From: Armillaria gallica
Taxonomy: Eukaryota > Basidiomycota > Agaricomycetes > Agaricales > Physalacriaceae
NCBI GenBank assembly: GCA_037576215.1
Contig: JBANDB010000023.1
Coordinates: 33,793 to 97,792, forward strand
Direction: 5' to 3'
DNA length: 64,000 nt
How positions within the stretch are numbered: the first letter of the stretch is position 1; every line of letters starts with the position of its first letter. The notes below the pieces were generated by a model. The model was given only the letters and a program-made list of their open reading frames with translations. It did not search any database and was not told the DNA's origin. Positions 47,227-64,000 of this stretch are shown piece after piece. A program made the translations under genes and the position numbers.

Positions 47227-47571
47227 TTAGTAGGTAGGCAGAAAGTCCGGGGGGGGGGGCTTTTTTTTTTTTTTTTTAAATTTAAAATATAAAGAAGGTT
47301 GTGTACAAGCTAAGTACCCAAGGATAAAGCTGACAACTAGCCAAGCTAGGGACAATCTGATTAGTAATTTCTGTAATAGTAGCCTTTTACCAATAAAAGT
47401 CGCGAGCTTTGGAAACCTTTGCTCTAAATTAAACTTCCTAATTAAAATTTTACCTTGAATAGTTAATAACAAATTTATTAAAGAGTTTAATACTATAAGT
47501 AAAAGGCAGCTACATGCTAAGTCACTATCTAAAATATTTTCCAGGCAAGTGAAGGAAATATTATGTAACAT
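47227..47571 (-). CDS. Small membrane protein of unknown function in the plasmid-like island
   Basis: The ORF starts MLHNISFTCLENILDSDLAC. It has a hydrophobic stretch CLLLIVLNSLINLLLTI, a charged segment FNLEQRFPKLATFIGKRLLLQ, and a second hydrophobic stretch LSLAWLVVSFILGYLA. The end runs into an A/T and G homopolymer (47251-47277), so the true C-terminus is probably near SLYF. The layout is similar to the 107-aa ORF at 38813. It is a possible plasmid accessory gene; function is unknown. Confidence 0.45.
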   Translation of the reverse strand: MLHNISFTCLENILDSDLACSCLLLIVLNSLINLLLTIQGKILIRKFNLEQRFPKLATFIGKRLLLQKLLIRLSLAWLVVSFILGYLACTQPSLYFKFKKKKKKPPPPDFLPTY

Positions 47572-47689
47572 TAAAAAACCAACTTTCGTACTGTTAAAGA
47601 AAAATTTCGAGGTTCCAATACAGAAGGTACGTTAAAAAACTTATCCGTAATTTTATTTTCTTTTTGATGTACTACTTCTAGTTCTTTTG

Positions 47690-48070
47690 TTTATTAACCG
47701 TAGTTAATAACTCTGTAGTCCTGTCTATATAGATCTGCGCTAGCTTATCTTTATATTCTGTTTGAGATAAATTATAGGTAAGATCAAAGTTTCTGAGAAC
47801 GTAAACTCCCCTTCTGTAATAGTCCCCAACCTCTGTTTTTCTAAAATTCTATCGTAGAGAGCTTTATCTAATCTATGATTTCTAGCAGAATCGCTGAAGG
47901 TGGAGAAGTTTTTAAAGGAATCTTCTGTTCTGTTTATAAGTTTCCGAACAAATATTTTTGGTTTTCGGGTATTTTTGATATGTCGAGCACGCCTTCTAAT
48001 ATGCAGTCCTTCATTTTCAGGAGATTCACCTCTCGATCAGCTCTGCTGAAGAAGAATTCAGGTTTCTACT
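47690..48070 (-). pseudogene. Decayed ORF of unknown function
   Basis: On the minus strand coding-like sequence reads EFFFSRADREVNLLKMKDC, ILEGVLDISKIPENQKYLF, then with shifts RTEDSFKNFSTFSDSARNH, LYDRILEKQRLGTITEGEF, and YNLSQTEYKDKLAQIYIDR to a stop near 47690. Two frame breaks are seen. It is acidic, polar and unrecognised, probably part of the plasmid-like island. Confidence 0.4.
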
Positions 48071-48199
48071 AGTTTATACCTCTGGGCTCGCTGAAAACCC
48101 TCTATGGAGGCAGACGCTAGTATTAGAGTAGTTAAAAAGGAGCTTGGAACTGAGCTATAAAGGCGTTCATTATTAATTTGTTGGCAATGGTTAAACTGT

Positions 48200-48376
48200 A
48201 ATTTGTTTTTTAGGTTTCATAAGGAAAACTCTAAGAAAACCAAGTATAAAGCAACGACTGAATATAAAAATAGAATAAAGATTTTAACTTTTAATAAATT
48301 AGATAAAGAGGAAAGAATTTCGCTAAAACTTAGATTACCCAAGTATAAACTTAAATTCAGAAAGGAAAATTTATAA
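48200..48376 (+). pseudogene. Lysine-rich coding fragment, unrecognised
   Basis: The plus-strand frame reads FHKENSKKTKYKATTEYKN then KILTFNKLDKEERISLKLRL and PKYKLKFRKENL before a stop. It is very basic and has no start. It may be a fragment of a plasmid gene or chance. Confidence 0.25.
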
Positions 48377-48541
48377 AAACAGGAAAAAATTAGAAGTATT
48401 AATATAGAGATAGCGAAAAATAAAGTTAAATTCCGTATCCCAGTTTTAGGGTTATAGAACTACTTACTGCCGGCCTTTTTATCTGTACCTGGAACTCAGT
48501 TCTTGAGTAGGTAGCATTTGAAATGCATGAAGTGGGATAGA

Positions 48542-58318
<9,777 letters not shown>

Positions 58319-58439
58319 TTATATTGGCAGAATTTCGATATTAACTTTAAAATTATAAACATAGTTTATAAGTATGTTTATATTATTTTTATTTATCTTC
58401 TTTTTTTTATTATAGAGTATAAAGAAAGAGTATTGCTAC

Positions 58440-58575
58440 TGCGTTACTGCGTTATTCCTTCGTCCCTCCGTAGGACCGTAGGACCAATTGGACCGTAGGA
58501 CCGTAGAACCGTAGGACCGTAGGAGGGGTCCTTCTACCTGCGGCCTTCGACCTTCGGCCTTCGGAGTAGTGCTAC
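58440..58575. repeat. GC cluster upstream of cox1
   Basis: It has CCGTAGGACCAATTGG units and GGCCTTCGG repeats. AT-rich DNA without genes surrounds it (58320-58440, 58575-58675). Confidence 0.7.
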
Positions 58576-58678
58576 TGCAATTATTAATTAAAATTTAATT
58601 ATTTATTTAAATTGTATCTTTACAATTAAAATATTAAAACTTAATTAATTTAACTATTAAAATGAGTTATTAGTAAAT

Positions 58679-58748
58679 AAGCCCAAGAAGATTTGAACTT
58701 CTACATATTTCTCATCAAGAAATTATTCTACCCTTAAATTATAGGCTT
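58679..58748 (-). tRNA. trnI(gau): tRNA-Ile (GAT)
   Basis: The acceptor AAGCCTA pairs with TGGGCTT. The anticodon stem ATTTC/GAAAT has the loop TTGATGA giving GAT. The T arm is TAGAAGTTCAAATCTTCT. The D arm is TAATTTAAGGGTAGAA. Confidence 0.88.
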
Positions 58749-58754
58749 TAATTA

Positions 58755-59910
58755 AATAAACTCAGACAGTAATTATTCAGATTTATTAATCCCCCTTTAT
58801 TTATTTTATTGAGGACTCTACTAAAGCTACTGCCTCTTTTTGTTTATTGATTTTATACTAGAACTTGACGAACACCTCCTCCTACCCTAAACTCCTCCCT
58901 ACCCCGGTGCCTTCGCTTACAGGAAAAGGAAGGGTTCCTTCGAGGCGACGGACGGCTCCTTTTTTTTTAAGTATCAAAACCATAAAGATTAATTTTTAAA
59001 CTTCTTTTTACGCAATAATACTTTTTTAATAAAACTTAAGTTAAATGTTTATATTTACCCTAGCCTTTCCTATACTAAACGCTGCCGGACTTCTACTTTT
59101 CCTAGGACTAGGACTTCTCGCCCCTCCCCCCCTGCCTATCGCCCTAGGCGGGCATAGGGAAGGGGTAGGTTTCTCCTCCCCCCTACGGGGAGGGGGAGAA
59201 GGTAGGCAGGGAAGGGGACTTCTCCGTAGGACTTCGGACTTCTCCGTAGGAAGAAACTGGGGAAAGGTAAAATAGCTGTTGGTGGAGGCTGGGGAGGTGG
59301 TAAGGACTACCCCCCCATTATTTATTTTAATATCTTTATTTATTTTTTTATTATTCAATAATGAAGTTAAATATTAGTTTTTTTATAAAATAAAATTTAT
59401 CTATCTTAATTTTATTTTACTAACCCCCCCCTTGTCTTTAGCTCGCGCCTCTCCTCTCCTCTCCTCTCCTCTCTTCCTACCTGTGCCCCTTATTATTCCT
59501 CGCCGTAGGCCTCGCCCCTCCCCTCTTCTCCCCTACGGGGGGGGGGGGGGGGGGGGGGGGCCAGAATCTCGTGCTAAGCTCTCCTGAGGACTAGGCGGAA
59601 GCGAGGGGCAGGGTTTGAGTCCAAGTAGAAAAAGGCGGGCTTTGGAAGGCTTTAAGGAAGGGAAACCTGCCCGAGGTTAGGCCCTTCCTGTGCCTTGAAA
59701 GGCGGGGCTGGTGGGGGGGGGCGAAGTCTGCTCATTAGGGGGGTAATAGTCATAGGCAGGGGAAAGGATAGAATTTGTGAGATTTCAAAGAAGAAAAAGG
59801 TTTAAGATTCTTCTATTAAAATAAAATAAAACTAAATAAAAATTTAATGACTATTGTTTTTTAATAAATATAACTTATAATTTAAAACTTAATAAAAGAG
59901 GGAAATAAAT
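58755..59910. other. Intergenic region with two GC clusters and one doubtful small ORF
   Basis: AT-rich stretches alternate with GC clusters (59110-59260, 59440-59770), including a tandem CTCCTCTC run at 59448-59475 and a G run at 59540-59561. A plus-strand frame from 59045 starts MFIFTLAFPILNAAGLLLFLG and then runs into GC-cluster sequence. It looks like a membrane segment but matches no gene I know. Confidence 0.5.
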
Positions 59911-59914
59911 AAAA

Positions 59915-59984
59915 ACGAGTATAGTTAAGTGGTATAACCTCTACCTTCCAAGTAGATGTCATCAGTTCGAATCTGATTACTCGT
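59915..59984 (+). tRNA. trnG(ucc): tRNA-Gly (TCC)
   Basis: The acceptor ACGAGTA pairs with TACTCGT. The anticodon stem TCTAC/GTAGA has the loop CTTCCAA giving TCC. The T arm is ATCAGTTCGAATCTGAT. The fold is complete, and it is the first gene of a plus-strand tRNA group. Confidence 0.93.
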
Positions 59985-60076
59985 AATTTAGAGACAGGAG
60001 ACGGGAGACAATACTATATAATAAGTAATCGTATAGTCTAAGTAAAAGGGGGAGTTAATTACTATAGTAAGTATAA

Positions 60077-60148
60077 TGAGTTGTAGTTTAATTGGCAAAA
60101 CACCATTTTTGGTAATGGCTTTATACTAGTTCGAATCTGGTCAACTCA
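60077..60148 (+). tRNA. trnQ(uug): tRNA-Gln (TTG), with a short anticodon loop
   Basis: The acceptor TGAGTTG pairs with CAACTCA. The D arm is AGTTTAATTGGCAAAAC. The T arm is ACTAGTTCGAATCTGGT. The anticodon stem CCATT/AATGG leaves a six-base loop, TTTGGT. A seventh T in the T run would give TTTTGGT and anticodon TTG. Pro (TGG) is the alternative. Confidence 0.7.
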
Positions 60149-60159
60149 GCTAATTATTG

Positions 60160-62790
60160 AAAATGAATAGTAGGTAGTTAATTAAAATTTGGCCTGCCTC
60201 CTAGTACTAATTACTCCTATTACTAAGTAGGAGAGTATCTTTAAGGAGGACTATTTAGGACTATTTAGAACGAAGGCCGAAAGGTAAATTTTATTCTACT
60301 TCTGAGTCCCTCCTTCTCCATTCCGTACTAAGGAAGGGCAGAAGGTAGGATTAATTCCGTCCGTTCCCTTCCCTTTTTTTTCAAATGCTACTTATGATTG
60401 GTTTCTCCTAGGTCCTCGGGAGACAATATAGGACAAAGGTTGTTGTTTTTCCTCCTCCTTTCTCCTTTGGGGTTCCTTTAAGATTGCTTTCTAAATCCAT
60501 TATTACTTCGTCTTATATTAATAGTGCCTCCTATTACAAAACCTTACGTCATAAGAAAGAAAGAAGCCTACCTCTTCTCTTTCTATTTGGTTCCTCCTCC
60601 TACCTAAACACTAGAATGCCTCCTCCTGAGGCTAGGAAGGAAAGCTTATCCTAGCCCTGTTTGCATTACCTAAGGGTCCTACTACTTACTTAGGCTTCTC
60701 CTACTCTTATTAACCCTAGCCCTCCTCTCTCTAAGGACCCAGGCAGTGCCTGGTTAGGATTCCTAATAGAAGAGTAGAGAATACCCTAACTAGCCAGCCT
60801 TCGTAGGTCAAGGAAACTGCTAGTGAGGACAGGAAGGAGCCTTCCCTACCCTTTGCCCCCTGTTCTAGGTTTCAATAGAGGGTAAAGGATTCATAAAGGG
60901 GGCGAGTACTTCTAGGGATAAAACCTATGGTTACCCTCTTAGGACCTAGTAGCAGGGACTATAACCTACCTAGGTACCTTAGGAATGTAGGAGTAACTCC
61001 TATTCTATTTCCAACTCTTATTAGTCCGAAGGTTTAAAGGCTTCTCCTTCTTCCTTTCCCTACTCTCTAAATCCCTAAGAGGTTGAGAGGGTCCCTCCTA
61101 CGGGACTAGTACTAGAAGAGGTGGCTATTAGCTAGGTTAAAGGATAGTCCTTATTAATTATAGCTTGGTGGGACCTCTTACTGACTAATTACTAGGAAGA
61201 GAAGGGAGAGCTACCACCTTATTAATAGAACAAGGCTTAACCCTCCTTAAATAAGACCCTAAGGTAGGAGGCTTTACCTTACTAATTAAAAGGGCTACTC
61301 CTGATTAATAAGGACTACCCTCTTAAGGATCCTAGGGAAGTCCTAATTAAGGTGGAACACATTAATTACTACTAGAGGAGGAATAAGAAAAAAAAAAAAA
61401 AAAAAAAAAAGTAATTAGTCCTCCTTTCTTAGGCTGGACGGAATCTTAATGGACGGGAACCCAAAAGAAGAGTCCTTTAAGGGGGGGGGGAAGGAACAAG
61501 AAGGGACTTTCAATAAGTAAGTGTGACTAGAAACTGTCTAAGGTAGGCCCTCCTTAATAAGGCCAGCTCATCTTAGAGAGGGGGAGGGAGTTTCGAATTT
61601 GTCCTTATTCAAAGGAGGTTATGTTCGATAGAGTAGTGGTAGGTAAGGCATAAGCCTTTATGACGGCTTATTCAGAGAGAGAACGGTTCTACAACCTAAG
61701 GAGAAAATTAATTTATAGTATAAATAATATATATGTTTATTACTATAATATGACTTTATAATTTAAAATCAAAGAATAAGGATAGAAAAATTTTATATTT
61801 TAATTTCCCCTTTATCAATAAGGAGATACCAACCTTCGGTACTATGGAGAGATGGAGAGAGAAATCTATAATTATATTCTAAACTAGTTCTTTAGTCTAA
61901 GTTAAATTAAACAGGGAAGATTATTACTTCTACTTTCTCCGTAGGCCGTAGGACTTTTACTTCTACTTCTCTCCGTAGGACCGTAGGCCGTAGGAAAGAA
62001 TCCGTAGTACCTACCCTGCCTTCCTTAGGAGGAGGCGAAGGAGCCGAAGGGTAGGACAAATATAAGGTTAAATTAAAAAAATTTTTAATCCTAGCCCTTC
62101 CTTTAGATTTCCTTTACAGTTCTTCCTTTACTATTGACTAATTAGGAATCATCTCCTTCCTTTTTGTTTTAATCCTCCCTTATTACACCTAAGGAGAGAA
62201 TTTACTAGGACTAACTTAGACTAATAAAGAGTAAGTCCTTTCTATTTCCTGGTATATTTCTTCCTTTTCCTAATTACACCTACAGCTCCCCCCCCCTTTC
62301 CCGCTTAGGACCTGGCAGGAGGGTAGAAAGTAAGGTAGACCCCTTTCTCCTCTTTAGTCCACTACTCCTCCTACCCAAGGTTTGGCTAGTAGAAGCCCAA
62401 CTCTGCGCAGCTGCGCAGGGTTGTAACCCTAGGAATCCTAATAATGGTAGGCCTAAGGAAAGTAGGAAGGTATTTACCTTAAGATAGGGTAAATAGGGGT
62501 GATTTCTAACTAAAAGGAATCCGTAGGAAAGCTTCCTAAAGGAGGATTCATTAAGTTTAAGATTCCTTTCTTAAACCACCTTTCTACTCATTTTAATTTC
62601 AATTCTTCTTAAAGGAAAAAAAAAAGGAGGCAGGCCAGACTCATTAAGCCTAAGGGTATATCTAGCCGTTAGGAGGAGTATAAGAAAGGCCGGAATAATA
62701 AAATACAGGAATCAATATATATAAAAGAGACTAAATAAAGGGGTAAATTAAGATCTTTCTCTTTAACTATTATTTACAATTACTAAACAA
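60160..62790. other. Gene-free region of decayed GC-cluster sequence
   Basis: No gene is supported. The base composition is intermediate, and pieces such as CCTAGG, TTATTAATCC, TAGTACT and AGGAGTAG appear scattered without the clean hairpins or G runs of the rest of the window. It looks like older, mutated GC clusters. A 28-nt A run is at 61390-61411. Clean CCGTAGG units reappear only at 61937-62058. Confidence 0.55.
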
Positions 62791-62794
62791 TTTA

Positions 62795-62866
62795 GAAAGC
62801 AGAACTCGTGTGGCAGAGTGTCCCACTTTTAATGGGAAAGTCCTGGTCTCAACTCCATGTGTTTTC
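62795..62866 (+). tRNA. trnK(uuu): tRNA-Lys (TTT), irregular
   Basis: The anticodon arm is clear: CCCA-CTTTTAA-TGGG with TTT. The acceptor GAAAGCA pairs with TGTTTTC, including one G-U pair. The T arm CCTGG..CCATG has one mismatch and an eight-base loop without the usual TTC. The D arm is GTGTGGCAGAGTGT-like. The irregular T arm lowers confidence. Confidence 0.5.
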
Positions 62867-62879
62867 AATATCTAATTTT

Positions 62880-63595
62880 ATTCTTAAGATAAGGATATTT
62901 TGCAAATAACTTCACCCAAATCTGAAGGCCCCTCTGCTTTAAGAATTCTTTTTCTTTACTTCTAGTAGTGTATAGGAAAGTAGATAGAAATGCTAAAAAA
63001 GGAGAAGAGCGACTACTCCTATTAATACTAATTACTACACCTTTTTCCGGACTACTACTACTCTCCGTAGGCTCCTCGAAGGGAGGGGGCCTACTCCTTC
63101 TGGCTCCTGCGTGAGAGAAGTCCTACTTCGGGCTCCTTCGCCTCCTCCCAAGGAAGGCAGGCAGGTACTACGGCGAGAAGTAGAAGTGTGTAGCTTTAGG
63201 AAATTTAATAAAACTTCTTATCCCTCCTAAACCCCCCTTTTTTAATAGAATTCTGGTAGTAGTACTTAGGATAAAATCTTAAGCCCTCCCTACCTGGCTC
63301 ATAAGAAGTATGCTCTTCCTATAAGGAAGGGAGGCTGGAGCGGGGGGGGTTCTAAGTCAATAAAAGAAGATGAAGATTTAAAAAAGGGGAGAAAGAACCC
63401 TACGGCCTAATTAGTAAATATTACGGAGAAAAGAGCGTGAGAAAAAGAGATAGAATCTAAATATAAATATAAAATAAAGAAAAAGGAAAAGAAAAAAGGG
63501 CTAGAAGTTAACATCATAAACAATAAATATATTGAATAAATTAATCCTAGTTATAATTAGTTTTAGCTTTTAGGCTTAGCTTTTTTTCATTAAAA
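62880..63595. other. Intergenic region between trnK and trnC
   Basis: It is AT-rich DNA with decayed GC-cluster pieces (63060-63190, 63285-63360). No gene is seen. Confidence 0.55.
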
Positions 63596-63610
63596 ACCTT
63601 TTAATAAGGG

Positions 63611-63684
63611 GTTAAGTTTACAGATGGTTCTGTAGTGGACCTGCAAAGTCTTAAAAGTTAGGGTTCGATTCTTCTCTTAACTCT
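63611..63684 (+). tRNA. trnC(gca): tRNA-Cys (GCA)
   Basis: The acceptor GGGTTAA pairs with TTAACTC. The anticodon arm GGAC-CTGCAAA-GTCT gives GCA. The T arm is GTTAGGGTTCGATTCTTC. The D arm is ACAGATGGTTCTGT. Confidence 0.85.
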
Positions 63685-63689
63685 GAGAG

Positions 63690-64000
63690 TAGTGAGAGTA
63701 CGATAGTAAGTCAACAGTAAAAGAGTCAGAGTCAATAAATTTTATCCTTATATTATAGCAGAAGAGGAGGAAGGTAAAAATTTAGAGCTAGAAATACCTT
63801 ATTTGTAATAGAAGTAGTTAGTATTTTCATTAACTAAAATTTTTACTATGACTCTTAAATTTAAATTTCAATACTCCGCCTACGAACTCCCCCCCCTCCC
63901 TGTTTCTCGCCGTAGGACCCTCCCTTTCTACGCCGTAATTCCCTCCCTTTCTACGTTTCCCTAGGACCCCCCCCTCCTCCTGTTTCTACCTAGGACCCCC
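63690..64000. other. Intergenic end of the window
   Basis: AT-rich sequence with GAGTCAGAGTCAA-like short repeats gives way at 63876 to a CCGTAGGACC/CCTTTCTACG GC cluster running off the window. No gene is seen. Confidence 0.5.

Larger units (their letters stand above)
44905..48480. mobile_element. Plasmid-like island between nad2 and cox1
   Basis: The island starts where nad2 coding sequence breaks off. It holds the N-terminal part of a plasmid-type DNA polymerase on the plus strand (about 46630-47125), a small membrane ORF (47227-47571, minus), a decayed ORF (about 47690-48070, minus), a polar tail-like segment at 44905-45100 with GSGEGSGKGKK, and a shattered frame near 45560-45740 with GALAGAFNALDGSDPKRSQTM. 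Integrated linear invertron plasmids are known in fungal mitochondrial DNA and typically carry such a polymerase. No terminal inverted repeats could be picked out by eye. Confidence 0.55.

Noticed and set aside
59045..59275. Small membrane protein starting MFIFTLAFPILNAAG (possible atp8, atp9 or nad gene)
   Set aside because: No match to Atp8, Atp9 or any Nad subunit. After 25 residues it is GC-cluster translation. Kept only as a note in the intergenic entry.

Overview
This window is part of a fungal mitochondrial genome. It carries both ribosomal RNA genes (rnl about 8.4-18.3 kb, rns about 33.5-37.0 kb), rps3, atp6, cox1, cox2, parts of nad2 and nad4, about twelve tRNA genes, and group I and group II introns. 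TGA is read as tryptophan (for example in cox1 exon 3 and in the cox2 intron reverse transcriptase) and CTA as leucine, so the code is NCBI table 4. Genes on both strands, the basidiomycete-like Cox1 and Nad2 sequences, and a relic of a linear-plasmid DNA polymerase suggest a basidiomycete. That last step is inference.

Layout. 0.4-2.7 kb: rps3 (minus). 4.9-8.0 kb: trnH, trnT, atp6, two trnM and a tRNA-like minihelix (all minus). 8.4-18.3 kb: rnl (minus) with two group I introns and one group II intron. 18.3-24.9 kb: spacer with trnF and trnA. 24.9-30.7 kb: cox2 (minus) with a group I and a group II intron. 31.5-31.9 kb: an AT-rich satellite. 33.2-37.0 kb: trnV and rns (minus). 37.3-41.8 kb: three unrecognised AT-rich ORFs, two of them membrane proteins. 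41.9-43.0 kb: nad4 lacking its 5' part. 44.2-44.9 kb: nad2 (plus), broken off by foreign sequence. 44.9-48.5 kb: an island of plasmid-like debris including the N-terminal part of a DNA polymerase. 48.5-58.3 kb: cox1 (minus) with three group I introns and one group II intron. 58.7-63.7 kb: trnI (minus), then trnG, trnQ, trnK and trnC (plus).

The dominant feature is a dense population of GC-rich palindromic elements in an otherwise AT-rich genome. They fill nearly every spacer, interrupt variable parts of both rRNAs, load the introns, and sit inside protein genes. One family (A) has the termini CCCTTGGCCCGACC and GGGAGGGC. Its 30-nt minimal copy and its 69-nt copy with a second hairpin nested inside are both multiples of three. 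Copies lie in coding sequence in rps3 (three copies), in an ORF at 37.9 kb and in the cox2 intron reverse transcriptase. This resembles a mitochondrial counterpart of protein-coding palindromic elements and is the best candidate for an undescribed system.

Several genes (rps3, cox1, nad2, nad4, intron ORFs) are broken by single-base shifts, most of them one base missing from a homopolymer. That pattern fits sequencing or assembly error better than gene loss, but it must be resolved before any of these genes is called a pseudogene. Boundaries of rRNAs and introns without protein evidence are approximate, and single-base positions may be off by one or two.
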